A stretch of DNA of 64,000 bases from Microvirga aerilata (GCF_016743775.1 NZ_JAEQMY010000003.1:62001-126000), one strand, 5' to 3'. Shown: positions 8,600 to 16,865, numbered from the stretch's first letter. The notes: a model not told the origin generated them from the sequence alone. Made by a program: numbers and translations.

Positions 8600-8870
8600 T
8601 TCAACCCGACACATCTGCCTCGTCATCACCGGGCCTGTCCTGACCATGACGTGGAGGGCATCATCCTCAGGCCAAGCCGAAGGCGGGGGAAGGGGATCCA
8701 CTTCTACGCTCAGCGCTATGGATTCCCTTCCCCTCCGCTGCGCTCCGGCCGGGAATGACACGGAGGTTTGCGCAACCCTTGTCATCCCCGGCGCACGCAG
8801 TACGGGAAGGGGATCCACCATCAAGCGCCGCGCTATCAAACGCTTCTCCATGGAATCTCTTCCCATACAT
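8600..8870. repeat. Imperfect interspersed repeat block between sfsA and the CinA-like gene
   Basis: The 406-base gap contains no convincing gene. It holds repeated words: GAAGGGGATCCAC occurs near 8688 and again near 8805, ATGGATTCCCTTCCCC and a variant of its theme near 8850, and GTCATCCCCGGC-like blocks in both orientations. The mix of direct and inverted partial copies looks like mobile intergenic palindromic elements of the REP/BIME kind. Whether copies occur elsewhere in the genome cannot be seen here. Confidence 0.5.
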
Positions 8871-8952
8871 CCCCTGAGTAGACTTTTGAGGTGAACTCTT
8901 GCGTGCGCTTGAGAATTCCCGTTTCTGAGGGTAAAGGCCCCTAAAAGGATCG

Positions 8953-9705
8953 ATGCGCATGGCCGTCTCCGTCACAGCCGCCCTTCTCATCATCGGCGAT
9001 GAGATCCTCACGGGCCGCACCAAGGACAAGAACATCGGCTATATCGCCGAGTACCTGACCGGCATCGGCATCGACCTGCGCGAGGTTCGCGTCGTGCCCG
9101 ATGTGGAGGAGGAGATCGTGGCCGCGGTCAATGCCCTGCGCGGCCGCTACACCTATCTCTTCACCACCGGCGGCATCGGGCCGACCCATGACGACATCAC
9201 GGCCGACTGCATCGCCAAGGCCTTCGGGGTCGGGATCGACCACGATCCCAGGGCGGTGGCCATGCTGCGGGAGCGCTACACGCCGGAGGAGCTGAACGAG
9301 GCTCGCCTGCGCATGGCCCGCATTCCCGATGGCGCCGACCTCATCGAAAACCCGATCTCCAAGGCGCCCGGCTTCAGGATCGGCAATGTTCATGTGATGG
9401 CGGGCGTGCCCTCGATCATGCAGTCCATGCTGGACAACATCGCGCCCACCCTCGAGACCGGCGCGCGCATGATCATCGAGACCATCGAGGCGGAGGGCCT
9501 GGCCGAGGGCATCTACGCCGACGGCCTGAGCCAGATTGCCTCCGTCAGCCCAGGCGTCTCCATCGGGTCCTATCCGTCGTTCTCCACCAGCGGCTTCCGC
9601 AACCAGATCGTGGTGCGGGGCAAGGAGCAGGACGCGGTGGCGCAGGCGGCCGCCGCCGTTCGCGCGCTTCTGGGCCGCCTCAAGGGCGACCGGGCCCCCC
9701 TCTAA
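8953..9705 (+). CDS. CinA-type molybdopterin-binding (MoCF) domain protein
   Basis: 250 residues forming one MoCF/CinA N-terminal domain: [15 protein letters not shown] at the start and the [11 protein letters not shown] nucleotide/pterin-binding loop near residue 74. In full-length CinA this domain hydrolyses nucleotides such as ADP-ribose and is followed by a nicotinamide-nucleotide amidase domain; the latter is absent, as in many alphaproteobacteria. The ATG at 8953 follows an AAAAGGA ribosome site; an ATG two codons later is an alternative. It lies 35 bases before the phosphoribosyltransferase gene and is probably co-transcribed. Confidence 0.88.
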   Translation: MRMAVSVTAALLIIGDEILTGRTKDKNIGYIAEYLTGIGIDLREVRVVPDVEEEIVAAVNALRGRYTYLFTTGGIGPTHDDITADCIAKAFGVGIDHDPRAVAMLRERYTPEELNEARLRMARIPDGADLIENPISKAPGFRIGNVHVMAGVPSIMQSMLDNIAPTLETGARMIIETIEAEGLAEGIYADGLSQIASVSPGVSIGSYPSFSTSGFRNQIVVRGKEQDAVAQAAAAVRALLGRLKGDRAPL

Positions 9706-9740
9706 GCGTTTTCCACACACCGCAGACAAAGAGCACAACG

Positions 9741-10247
9741 ATGTCCCCGACCTCTCCCAAAGCCTTCCCCGTCTCCTGGGATCAGTTCCACCGCGATTGC
9801 CGGGCCCTGGCCTGGCGCCTGGCCGCGGCGGGTCCCTTCGAGGCCATCGTGTGCATCACCCGCGGCGGCCTCGTGCCGGCCGCCATCGTGGCGCGCGAGC
9901 TCGACGTGCGGCTGATCGAGAGCGTCTGCATCGCGAGCTACCACGACTACAAGAACCAGGGCGAGCTGCAGGTGCTCAAGGACATCGCGCCCGCCATCAA
10001 GGCCCTGGGCGACGGCACCGGCAAGGGCGTTCTCGTGATCGACGACCTGACGGATACGGGCAAGACCGCCAAGATCGTGCGCGACATGCTCCCCAATGCC
10101 CATTTCGCCGCCGTCTACGCCAAGCCCGCAGGGCGCCCCCTGATCGACACCTTCGTGACGGAAGTGAGCCAGGACACCTGGATCTATTTCCCCTGGGATA
10201 TGGGCTTGGCCTATCAGGCTCCGATCCGCGAAGGCTCGGCGGGCTAG
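9741..10247 (+). CDS. gpt: Xanthine phosphoribosyltransferase
   Basis: 168 residues, close to E. coli Gpt in length. It converts xanthine or guanine plus PRPP to XMP or GMP in purine salvage. The PRPP loop [15 protein letters not shown] is at about residues 93-107, and the early [10 protein letters not shown] loop is typical of this subfamily. The C-terminal WIYFPWDMG segment is also conserved in Gpt proteins. It follows the CinA-like gene on the same strand and a repeat-rich gap follows it. Confidence 0.92.
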   Translation: MSPTSPKAFPVSWDQFHRDCRALAWRLAAAGPFEAIVCITRGGLVPAAIVARELDVRLIESVCIASYHDYKNQGELQVLKDIAPAIKALGDGTGKGVLVIDDLTDTGKTAKIVRDMLPNAHFAAVYAKPAGRPLIDTFVTEVSQDTWIYFPWDMGLAYQAPIREGSAG

Positions 10248-10254
10248 AGTATCG

Positions 10255-10360
10255 GGCCCTGAAGTGGATTTGCACTTTTGGGATTGATCCGATGCTCCAC
10301 TTATCAGTAAGCGCATCGTAGAACGCGGAAAGCCGGATCCACTTTTCCGCACGATGCCAA
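10255..10360. repeat. Short intergenic repeat with GAAGTGGA / ACTTTTCC words
   Basis: Between gpt and the acyl synthetase gene, similar blocks recur in direct and inverted form: GAAGTGGATTTGCACTTTT near 10259 and GGATCCACTTTTCCGCACGA near 10336, with CGATGC/GCGCATCG words at both ends. This resembles dispersed intergenic elements of Hyphomicrobiales. Genome-wide copies cannot be tested from one window. Confidence 0.4.
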
Positions 10361-10376
10361 CGAGACGGGGAGCGCC

Positions 10377-11933
10377 GTGGCGGAGTTCGACATCGCGCGA
10401 ACGCGCAAGAGCCTGTTCGGCGCCCTTCTCGATGCGAGGGACCGGTTCGGGCGCAACAAGGTCGCCCTGGAGGACCTGGAGCGCCAGCCCATCACCTTCG
10501 GACGCCTCGTTCTGGGCTCGCTCGTGCTCGGCCGCAAGCTGGCGGGCCTCACCGGGGAGCGCGAGACTATCGGGGTGCTGCTGCCCAACGTGCAGGCCAT
10601 CGCCGTCACCCTGTTCGGGCTGAACGCGTTCGGTCGCGTCCCGGCCTTCCTGAATTTCACCGCCGGCATCAAGAACCTGAAGGCGGCCTGCGAGGTTGCC
10701 GAGATCCGCACCATCGTGACCTCGCGCCGTTTCGTCGAGCAGGGCAAGCTCGACGACATCGTCGCGGCCCTGGGGGAGGGGCGGCGGATCCTATGGCTCG
10801 AGGACGTGCGCGCCGGCCTGACGAGCCTGGACAAGGTGCGCGGCCTTCTCGCCTCCTGGGCGGCCCGGCGCGTTCACGCCAGGGCGAAGGTCGGCCCCGA
10901 CGATCCGGCGGTGCTGCTCTTCACCTCCGGCTCGGAGGGAACGCCGAAAGGCGTGGTGCTGTCGAACGCCAACCTGGTGGCGAACGCCTATCAGGTCAAA
11001 GCGCTCGCGGGCGACGTGCTGAACGCCGAGGACGTGTTCTTCAATCCGCTCCCGATCTTTCACTCCTTCGGCCTGACCGCGGGTCTCCTGACGGCGGTTC
11101 TCAACGGCATGAAGTCGGTGCTTTATCCGAGCCCGCTCCATTACCGGCAGATCCCCAAGCTCGTGGCCGGCACCCGCGCCACCATCATGCTCGCCACCGA
11201 TACCTTTCTTCAGGGCTATGCCCGCGCGGCGGGCGAGAACGATCTTGCCAGCGTGCGCTACGTCATCGCCGGGGCCGAGCGGGTGAAGGACGAGACCCGC
11301 AAGCTCTGGGCCAAGCACGGCACCGTCATCCTCGAAGGATACGGGGCCACCGAGTGCTCCCCGGTGATCGCCGTCAGCCTTCCCGACCGCAACCGGCCCG
11401 GATCGGTGGGACCGCTGTTGCCGGGAATCGAGTGGCGCCTCGATCCGGTCGAAGGTATCCACGAAGGCGGGCGCCTGTATGTGCGCGGCCCCAACGTGAT
11501 GAAGGGCTATCTCGACGCCGCGGCGCCAGGCCGGATTCATCCGCCCGCCGACGGATGGCACGATACCGGCGACATCGTCACCGTGGAGGACGGCATCGTC
11601 ACGATCCGGGGCCGGGCGAAGCGCTTTGCCAAGGTCGGGGGCGAAATGGTGTCCCTGGGCGCCATCGAGGCGATGGTGCAGGCGCTCTGGCCCGAAAGCA
11701 GCCATGTGGTCGTCGCCCTTCCCGATCCGCGCAAGGGCGAGCAGATCGTTCTCGTCACGGACAAGGCGGACGCGGACAGGGACGCATTGCTGGCCCATGC
11801 CAGGCAGCAGGGTTTCCCGGAGCTCTGGATGCCAAGGTCGATCCTGGTGGCAGGCATTCCGGTCTTGGGCTCAGGCAAGACCGATTACGTCGCCACCGTC
11901 GAGATGGCCCGCCGCTTGCAATCGATGCTGTGA
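10377..11933 (+). CDS. AMP-binding acyl-CoA/acyl-ACP synthetase, Aas-like
   Basis: 518 residues of the ANL superfamily, starting at GTG after a GGGGAG ribosome site. Motifs in order: the adenylation P-loop LLFTSGSEGTPKGV (about 180-193), EGYGATECSP (about 319-328), WHDTGDIVTV and the hinge region with IRGRAKRFAKVGGEMVS. The catalytic lysine is in GSGKTDYV near the C-terminus. The core resembles the synthetase half of E. coli Aas, which reacylates 2-acyl-glycerophosphoethanolamine using acyl-ACP, but the acyltransferase half is absent, so substrate is uncertain. Confidence 0.87.
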   Translation: MAEFDIARTRKSLFGALLDARDRFGRNKVALEDLERQPITFGRLVLGSLVLGRKLAGLTGERETIGVLLPNVQAIAVTLFGLNAFGRVPAFLNFTAGIKNLKAACEVAEIRTIVTSRRFVEQGKLDDIVAALGEGRRILWLEDVRAGLTSLDKVRGLLASWAARRVHARAKVGPDDPAVLLFTSGSEGTPKGVVLSNANLVANAYQVKALAGDVLNAEDVFFNPLPIFHSFGLTAGLLTAVLNGMKSVLYPSPLHYRQIPKLVAGTRATIMLATDTFLQGYARAAGENDLASVRYVIAGAERVKDETRKLWAKHGTVILEGYGATECSPVIAVSLPDRNRPGSVGPLLPGIEWRLDPVEGIHEGGRLYVRGPNVMKGYLDAAAPGRIHPPADGWHDTGDIVTVEDGIVTIRGRAKRFAKVGGEMVSLGAIEAMVQALWPESSHVVVALPDPRKGEQIVLVTDKADADRDALLAHARQQGFPELWMPRSILVAGIPVLGSGKTDYVATVEMARRLQSML

Positions 11934-12054
11934 GCGCTCCCCGCGGCCGCGCTTGCGCGCCTGCCTCTGGATGACGCACGTAACAAAGCACGGTTTTCGG
12001 CGTTGTCATCCAGGCCCCGCCAAGGGTTCGGCGCGGCCCCGCGATGAGGATGGC

Positions 12055-12345
12055 ATGATGAAAAGGACTGCTCTTGTTCTCGCGTTCATGGCCTTTGCTG
12101 CCGGCGCGTACGCTCAGCAGCGGCCTTTTACGCCCCGCCTGGCCTGCGGCCAGGCTCAGCAGATCGTTGCGGCCAACGGCGCGGTGGTGCTCGGCACGGG
12201 AACGTACACCTATGACCGCTATGTTCGGGACCGCAGCTTCTGCCAGCACAACGAGACGACCGAGGTTGCCTTCGTGCCGACCAGGGACACGCCGCAGTGC
12301 CCCGTCTATCGATGCCGCGATGTCGAACTCGATTTCTTCGATTGA
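12055..12345 (+). CDS. Small secreted cysteine-containing protein
   Basis: 96 residues with a signal peptide (cleavage after about AGAYA, residue 20). The mature part has four cysteines (CGQAQQ, FCQHNE, QCPVYRC), likely forming two disulfides in the periplasm. I do not recognise a family. Two adjacent ATG codons (12055, 12058) could both serve; GATGAGGATG upstream is a weak ribosome site. It stands alone between the synthetase gene and the porin gene. Confidence 0.7.
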   Translation: MMKRTALVLAFMAFAAGAYAQQRPFTPRLACGQAQQIVAANGAVVLGTGTYTYDRYVRDRSFCQHNETTEVAFVPTRDTPQCPVYRCRDVELDFFD

Positions 12346-12585
12346 GCCCTGGCTCGCGCCCCGGTCGCATCCGCCGACCCTGCGCCGGAGGAGGGGAGCG
12401 TGGGATGTTGAGATTATGCAACACCTTCACAAATAAGCAATTCGCCCTCTCGGGAATGCTTATAGTTTCATCAGAATGCTCACACCTTCGGCGACCCCTG
12501 CGCTTGCGTCGGTTGCACCAAGAGAGGGCTTCGTTATGGTCACGTTTGTATCTGGGTCCCGGACCCACGCATTTTGGAGATCACC

Positions 12586-13827
12586 ATGAAGCTCGCTAAG
12601 AGCCTCTTTCTCGGTTCGGTCGCGGGTCTCGCGGCTGTTGCCGGAGCTCAAGCTGCCGATCTGCCCGTGGCAAAGGCTGCCGCCGTCGAATACGTGCGCG
12701 TCTGCTCCACTTACGGCGAAGGCTTCTTCTACATCCCCGGCACCGAAACCTGCCTTAAGGTCGGTGGCCGTGTTCGCGCCGAATATGCTTATCTCGAGCC
12801 GACCGACCGGGAAGACGACTCGATCGGATTCCTGGCCCGTGGCCGCGTGCAGCTCGACGCCCGCACCGCCACCGCTTACGGCCTCCTGCGCGCCTTCGTC
12901 CGCATGGAAATGAGCCGGAACACCGGCGTTTACTCCAGCTCCGGCAATCCGGAGACCTCGTCCAACATCGCTCAGGCCTACATCCAGTTCGGCGGTCTGA
13001 CCGCCGGCCGCACGACCTCGTTCTTCACGAACGGCGACCTCCCGAACGAGAACTGGGGCACGCTCCGCTTCTACGACTATCCGGACGTGAACCTGCTCGC
13101 CTACACCTTCTCGTTCGGCAACGGCTTCTCGGCCACCCTGTCGCTCGAAGAGGGCTCGTTTGCAACCAACAATGCGGTGGACTTCACCGTTGATCCCGAC
13201 ACTGGCGACCTTGTCGCCGGATCGCAGGCCGGCCAGAGGCTTCCCGATCTCGTCGGTAACGTGAAGTACGCCGGCACCTGGGGCTCCGCTCAGCTGTCCG
13301 GTGCTCTGCACCAGCTGCGCAGCAACGCTCTCGTGGGCGGTGACTATGCCAGCAGCGAGCTCGGCTGGGCCGTGTCGGGCCAGTTCAACGTGAACCTGCC
13401 CATGCTCGCTCCGGGCGATGCCCTGTGGCTTGCCGCCACCTATGCGGACGGCGCTCTCGGCTATCTCGGCTTCGATCCCGACATCTCGACGGGTATCGCG
13501 TCGGGCACCGTGCTCGACGCTTATATCGGCGCCGACGGCGACATCGAAACCGGCCGCGGCTGGCAGATCGCCGGTGGCCTGAACCACTACTGGACGCCGA
13601 CCGTCCGTCAGAGCGTGTTCGGATCGTACGCCCGCGTCGAGTACGGCGCCGACGCCGAGGTCAGCGATCTCAACGAGTGGCGCATCGGCTCGAACGTGAT
13701 CTGGTCGCCGGTTTCGGGTCTCGATATCGGTGTTGAGGCTCTCTACTCCAACCTCGACCCGCGCGGCGTGCTCGAGCGCGGCGACGACGCTTGGGAAGGC
13801 CGCATCCGCATTCAGCGCGACTTCTAA
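12586..13827 (+). CDS. Alphaproteobacterial outer-membrane porin (Omp2b type)
   Basis: 413 residues: signal peptide 1-23 (ending GAQAA), the family block VRVCSTYGEGFFYIPG with a paired cysteine in ETCLKVGG, many amphipathic beta-strands, and a C-terminal aromatic residue (IQRDF) for outer-membrane assembly. Members of this family form trimeric general diffusion pores. The ATG at 12586 has a TTGGAG site 7 bases before it. The gene uses highly biased codons, suggesting strong expression, and ends in a good terminator. The 240-base gap upstream holds no gene and is presumably promoter and leader. Confidence 0.95.
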   Translation: MKLAKSLFLGSVAGLAAVAGAQAADLPVAKAAAVEYVRVCSTYGEGFFYIPGTETCLKVGGRVRAEYAYLEPTDREDDSIGFLARGRVQLDARTATAYGLLRAFVRMEMSRNTGVYSSSGNPETSSNIAQAYIQFGGLTAGRTTSFFTNGDLPNENWGTLRFYDYPDVNLLAYTFSFGNGFSATLSLEEGSFATNNAVDFTVDPDTGDLVAGSQAGQRLPDLVGNVKYAGTWGSAQLSGALHQLRSNALVGGDYASSELGWAVSGQFNVNLPMLAPGDALWLAATYADGALGYLGFDPDISTGIASGTVLDAYIGADGDIETGRGWQIAGGLNHYWTPTVRQSVFGSYARVEYGADAEVSDLNEWRIGSNVIWSPVSGLDIGVEALYSNLDPRGVLERGDDAWEGRIRIQRDF

Positions 13828-13850
13828 TCGGCTCATCCCGATCCGATGAG

Positions 13851-13883
13851 GAAACCCCGGTGGCGACACCGGGGTTTTCTTTT
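13851..13883 (+). terminator. Rho-independent terminator of the porin gene
   Basis: A 9-base-pair stem AACCCCGGT/ACACCGGGGTT with a short loop, followed by a T-rich tail (TTTTCTTTT), 24 bases after the porin stop codon. Confidence 0.9.
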
Positions 13884-13942
13884 GGCCGGCTCACCCGATC
13901 CGGCTTCGCCGACGATTGCCGAACGCCGATAAAGGAGAGGCG

Positions 13943-14245
13943 ATGCTGAAATCCCTCAATCGTCCTGCATTCCTTGCGGTGCTTGCCATGGGCCTTGGCG
14001 GGTGCGTGGCCGGCGCTGGCGTGTCGACCTGGAGCTACCGGTCCGAGCCTGGCTTTCAGACGGAGCGCGTCGCCGAAAGCCGGATCTATGGCGACCCGGT
14101 GCGCGGCATCGGCAGCAGGTCCTGTACGAGCGTCGTCACCCGGCAGGCGGAGCCGACCGGGCGGATCGCCAGCAGCGAGACGACGGCTTGCGAACCAGGT
14201 TCGGCAGCTCAATCCAACGGCCAAAGGAACGAACGTTTACCTTAG
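13943..14245 (+). CDS. Small putative lipoprotein
   Basis: 100 residues with a lipoprotein-type signal (AVLAMGLGGCVAG; lipobox Leu-Gly-Gly-Cys at about 16-19 after the chosen start). An AAAGGAGAGG ribosome site precedes the ATG at 13943 well. The mature part carries GFQTERVAESRIYGDPVRG and one further CTS cysteine, then a low-complexity tail. Family unknown to me. Its last codons overlap the -35 box of a stress-type promoter for the next small gene. Confidence 0.7.
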   Translation: MLKSLNRPAFLAVLAMGLGGCVAGAGVSTWSYRSEPGFQTERVAESRIYGDPVRGIGSRSCTSVVTRQAEPTGRIASSETTACEPGSAAQSNGQRNERLP

Positions 14246-14250
14246 CCGTT
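14226..14250 (+). promoter_or_regulatory. Consensus EcfG-type promoter upstream of a 24-residue membrane protein
   Basis: GGAAC (14226-14230), exactly 16 bases, then CGTT (14247-14250): a perfect match to the alphaproteobacterial general-stress consensus. The predicted start would give a leader of about 30 nt to the ATG at 14288. The -35 box lies within the end of the lipoprotein gene. Confidence 0.7.
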
Positions 14251-14287
14251 GGCATGACGTCGATTCCACTGTCAGGAGAGCACTATC

Positions 14288-14362
14288 ATGAACAACATCA
14301 TCTGGATCATCGGAGCGATCGTGGTCGTCCTTGCGATCTTGTCGTTCCTTGGCCTGCGCTAA
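14288..14362 (+). CDS. 24-residue single-helix membrane protein
   Basis: The gene encodes MNNIIWIIGAIVVVLA followed by ILSFLGLR: one transmembrane helix with almost nothing else. A CAGGAGAG ribosome site lies at ideal distance, and the consensus EcfG promoter at 14226-14250 is placed correctly for it. Tiny proteins of this look recur in Hyphomicrobiales, but I cannot name a family. A role in envelope stress is inferred from the promoter alone. Confidence 0.7.
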   Translation: MNNIIWIIGAIVVVLAILSFLGLR

Positions 14363-14474
14363 GATCTGACGAGCCTGCAGGGCAGCTCCCGCGATGCGCG
14401 CTGCCCTGCAGGCCTCCCACGGTCGACGGCGGCGACGCTCTTCGGCCGATGCCGTCGCGAAGGCGGCGGGACGA

Positions 14475-14627
14475 TCACTGCATGAGAGCGAGAACCACGG
14501 ACGTCACGTTAACCATGGCCAAGGCCGCAAGCAGGGTCGGCACGACAGGAATGCGCAGACGGAAAGCGCGCTTCTCGTCCTGAACCGTGGCGAGAGGCGA
14601 TCCGAGATGAGTCTCGTTGACGGTCAT
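14475..14627 (-). CDS. 50-residue small membrane protein
   Basis: On the minus strand, ATG at 14625-14627 is preceded by an AGGGAG ribosome site 7 bases away. The 50-residue product has a hydrophilic start (MTVNETHLGSPLATV), a basic hinge (EKRAFRLRIP) and one hydrophobic segment (TLLAALAMVNVTSVVLALM) that ends right at the stop. Family unknown. The ribosome site and the single-helix layout make it more credible than overlapping frames in this stretch. Confidence 0.6.
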   Translation of the reverse strand: MTVNETHLGSPLATVQDEKRAFRLRIPVVPTLLAALAMVNVTSVVLALMQ

Positions 14628-14791
14628 TGCTCATCTCCCTCATGGCGTGACCTAACGGAATGTGCGCCACCCTGAACCTAAAGCTCGCTTCATGAGGTGC
14701 GGCTTCACACATGACCGCAAGCCGCCGCCCCAGACTTTCGCCGCTTTGAAGTTTTTTGCCGTTCCCGGTTGCCTTGCTGTTTCCACGTCCT

Positions 14792-15031
14792 TCAGTGACG
14801 TGTCGCGTGTTTCTGGATCTGCAGCAGCTGTCCTTCGATGGCGCGCATGCGGGTCATCAGCCGGTCGAGCTCGGTGAGGAGCTGTCTTTCGTCCCGGCGG
14901 GCGATCTCGATGAGATCTGCGGAGGATCCATGGCGAATGCGATGAAGCGCGTCCGCCAGCCTTCGGTCCAGAAGCCGCATTTGATGCTCCAGGTCCAAGA
15001 ACTCCTGGTGAAGCTGGGTCTCCTTGAACAC
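14792..15031 (-). CDS. Small coiled-coil protein
   Basis: 79 residues, highly charged and rich in Leu, Arg, Glu and Gln with heptad-like spacing throughout (FLDLEHQMRLLDRRLADAL, LLTELDRLMTRMRAIEGQL), so it probably forms a helical dimer or bundle. There is no signal peptide. Family unknown; several small alphaproteobacterial proteins of this kind accompany stress genes. A GGAAC box lies at suitable distance upstream but its -10 match is poor. Confidence 0.65.
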   Translation of the reverse strand: MFKETQLHQEFLDLEHQMRLLDRRLADALHRIRHGSSADLIEIARRDERQLLTELDRLMTRMRAIEGQLLQIQKHATRH

Positions 15032-15414
15032 GGCAGGGATCTCGCGTGAGAAGGGTGCGCTTCTAAGGTTAAGCTACACCGTGCTGGCAGGTTCCTCTAG
15101 GTCAAAAAAATGCATGCCTGGCAAATTTCTCAATGGCCAAGCTGAAACAGAGATCCGAGTTCACCGTTCTGTGATGAGGGTTTTCAGCCCGATCGCTGCG
15201 TCGGATCGGGATCAGTCGATTTTGACATGCCCGGGAGCAGGACCGCTTTCGGGGCTTCCATAACGCGTAAGTTGTTCAGCGTGCTTGCCTTCATCATGCC
15301 GATTTCCCGCATTGCGTTCCAGGGCGCCGGTTTTGTGTTGGTCCATCGAGCCTGCCAGGAGCTGCACCGCAGCGAGGGCTCCCATAACCATTGTCCGGCA
15401 GAGGAGACAGCCGA
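15032..15414. other. Gap of 383 bases without a convincing gene
   Basis: I find no frame with a good start, ribosome site and plausible product here. The stretch is moderately AT-rich near 15100-15180 and contains a GATCGCTGCGTCGGATCGGGATC-like inverted word cluster near 15190. It probably holds the divergent promoters of the coiled-coil gene and the receiver gene. Confidence 0.5.
15071..15095 (-). promoter_or_regulatory. Weak EcfG-like promoter candidate for the coiled-coil gene
   Basis: The minus strand has a perfect GGAAC, 16 bases, then GCTT rather than CGTT. Distance to the ATG at 15031 fits, but the -10 box has two mismatches. Confidence 0.25.
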
Positions 15415-15810
15415 ATGGGACAGAAGATCCAGCCTCAACGTGTAGCCCTGATTGTCGAGGATGACTTTGACGTCCGGGGTTTGGCGGCCGCCCTCCTGGA
15501 GGAGACCGACCTCAAGGTCGTGGAGACGACCAGCGCGGAGGAGGCTCTGGATTATCTGCGGCAGCACTCGGAGGAGGTCGCCTTCCTGTTCGCGGATGTC
15601 CGCCTTCCGTGTCTGATGAACGGCCTGGATCTGGTGCGCGCCGTGCGCATCAAGTGGCCCTGGGTTCGCACGGTCCTCACCTCCGGCCGCCCGCTGGAGC
15701 CGGACACGGACGACATGCCCCGCGACGTGCGCTTCATGCAGAAGCCCTGGAGGGCGCTCGACGTGCTGATGGAGGCCGAGAAGGCCGCCCAGGGCTATCG
15801 TCGGAACTGA
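15415..15810 (+). CDS. Stand-alone receiver-domain response regulator
   Basis: 131 residues consisting of one receiver domain: acidic pocket VEDD near 18-21, phospho-acceptor Asp61 in FADVRLP, Thr in VLTSGRP and lysine in FMQKPW. There is no output domain, so it likely acts as a phosphate shuttle or by protein contact. It lacks the FATGUY-type motif of SdrG-like general-stress regulators. ATG at 15415 follows a GAGGAGA site. The sequence resembles the C-terminal receivers of hybrid kinases such as the one at 17152-20763. Confidence 0.88.
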   Translation: MGQKIQPQRVALIVEDDFDVRGLAAALLEETDLKVVETTSAEEALDYLRQHSEEVAFLFADVRLPCLMNGLDLVRAVRIKWPWVRTVLTSGRPLEPDTDDMPRDVRFMQKPWRALDVLMEAEKAAQGYRRN

Positions 15811-15880
15811 TCCGCATCTGCAAGGGTGCAGCCGGCGAGCCTCCGAGCTCGCCGCTCGCCTGCCATATCGGCGGGGAAGT

Positions 15881-15905
15881 GGAACCTTGGCGCTTGCTGA
15901 GAATT
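15881..15905 (+). promoter_or_regulatory. Weak EcfG-like promoter candidate
   Basis: A perfect GGAAC followed after 16 bases by AATT instead of CGTT, about 30 bases before the start of the gene at 15936. Position fits; the -10 box does not match well. Confidence 0.3.
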
Positions 15906-15935
15906 GGCGTCAGCAGTTTGTAAGAGGATTGACTG

Positions 15936-16325
15936 ATGCCAAACACCACCGTTGCCACAGGCACGTTCCCATCCCGCAAGGCCGCCAACCAGGCCGTTCA
16001 GCGTCTGGTCTCCGGGGGCTTTGCCCGCAACAGCATCGAGCTTCATGGGCATGAGGACGGCGAGGGCTACGACCTGGAAATCCACACCCGCCAGGAGAAC
16101 CTGAAGCGAGCCGAGCGCCTGATCCATGATGCCTCGGGGCCCATGTATTCGGTCAGGCAGACGGCCTCGGGCGTGATGCAGACGGCCAAATCCTACCCTT
16201 ATGTCCTGCTGGGCGCCGGCGTCCTCGCAGGCTTCCTGATCTACAGCCTGATTCCTCGCGATGCTTCCGCGGGACACCAGGCGAACCAGCGGAACGCAAG
16301 CCAGCGGAACGGCCGCCGCAGGTAA
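15936..16325 (+). CDS. Small membrane-anchored protein with N-terminal stress-protein-like fold
   Basis: 129 residues. The first 60 (GTFPSRKAANQAVQRLVSGG, then NSIELHG) read like the N-terminal ferredoxin-like domain seen in general-stress proteins of the YflT type, a resemblance from memory. A single hydrophobic helix follows (SYPYVLLGAGVLAGFLIYSL, about 86-105), then a basic, Asn/Gln/Arg-rich tail. It is probably an inner-membrane or envelope stress protein. A weak GGAAC element precedes it. Confidence 0.65.
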   Translation: MPNTTVATGTFPSRKAANQAVQRLVSGGFARNSIELHGHEDGEGYDLEIHTRQENLKRAERLIHDASGPMYSVRQTASGVMQTAKSYPYVLLGAGVLAGFLIYSLIPRDASAGHQANQRNASQRNGRRR

Positions 16326-16391
16326 AAGACCGCATGTCACGAGAGATCGTCAGCTTTCCCGGACGGATCCGTCCGGGAAAGGGGCTGGGCT

Positions 16392-16613
16392 TCAGAAGTG
16401 CTCGTCCTGGCCGCGATCTCTTTCGAGCCTCTCCAGCAACTGCTTGATCCGGTCAGGCGCCGGCTCTTTCAGGACGCCTTGATAACTGGTCTGCAATTGA
16501 CGTCCGAGATGCCTCAAAAGCTCAGACTGGCCAGCCGCCGTGAGGCCGCTGGTGCCGACGCTCCAGCCCCCGTTCCCGCCCGCGGCATGAGGATGATGGA
16601 GCCGACTGAACAT
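16392..16613 (-). CDS. NepR-type anti-sigma factor of the general stress response
   Basis: 73 residues ending in the NepR core: helix LGRQLQTSYQGVLKEPAPDR followed by IKQLLERLER. In alphaproteobacteria NepR binds the sigma factor EcfG and is itself captured by phosphorylated PhyR, so stress frees the sigma factor. A perfect-looking GGAGGAGG ribosome site lies 5 bases before the ATG. The first 30 residues are Gly/His-rich and variable, as in the family. Neither phyR nor ecfG is within the window, so this may be an extra or separately placed copy. A one-mismatch EcfG promoter precedes it. Confidence 0.82.
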   Translation of the reverse strand: MFSRLHHPHAAGGNGGWSVGTSGLTAAGQSELLRHLGRQLQTSYQGVLKEPAPDRIKQLLERLERDRGQDEHF

Positions 16614-16650
16614 CCTTGACCTCCTCCAGTTGCACATCCATGAGCCTGAG

Positions 16651-16675
16651 AACGGGCGAAGTTGGATTGAGTTGC
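16651..16675 (-). promoter_or_regulatory. Candidate EcfG-type promoter for nepR
   Basis: On the minus strand: GCAAC, 16 bases, CGTT; one mismatch to GGAAC-N16-CGTT. The implied leader to the ATG at 16613 is about 30 nt, the same as for the other candidates. Feedback control of nepR by EcfG is known in the family. Confidence 0.45.
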
Positions 16676-16865
16676 GGTTAAGTTTCTGGAAAAGAATAAT
16701 TTTCCGGTTCGCCAAAAGACGCCCCTGATGGCGGCGCAAGGCCGCTTTTGCCTCCTGGATCCGCCTCGGGCGTGCACTTTGATCGGAGAGGCGACTGCCG
16801 GTCGCATTGGATTCCGTCCCTCCCTGGTTCAAAGCTCGACCATAATGATAAAGTGGGGCTGAGGG

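Noticed and set aside
5962-8604. Very long minus-strand frame (880 codons) over the KaiC/kinase region
   Set aside because: It is antisense to the histidine kinase and merges with the sfsA frame region in another phase. GC-rich codon bias keeps such antisense frames open; no ribosome site or recognisable domain supports it.
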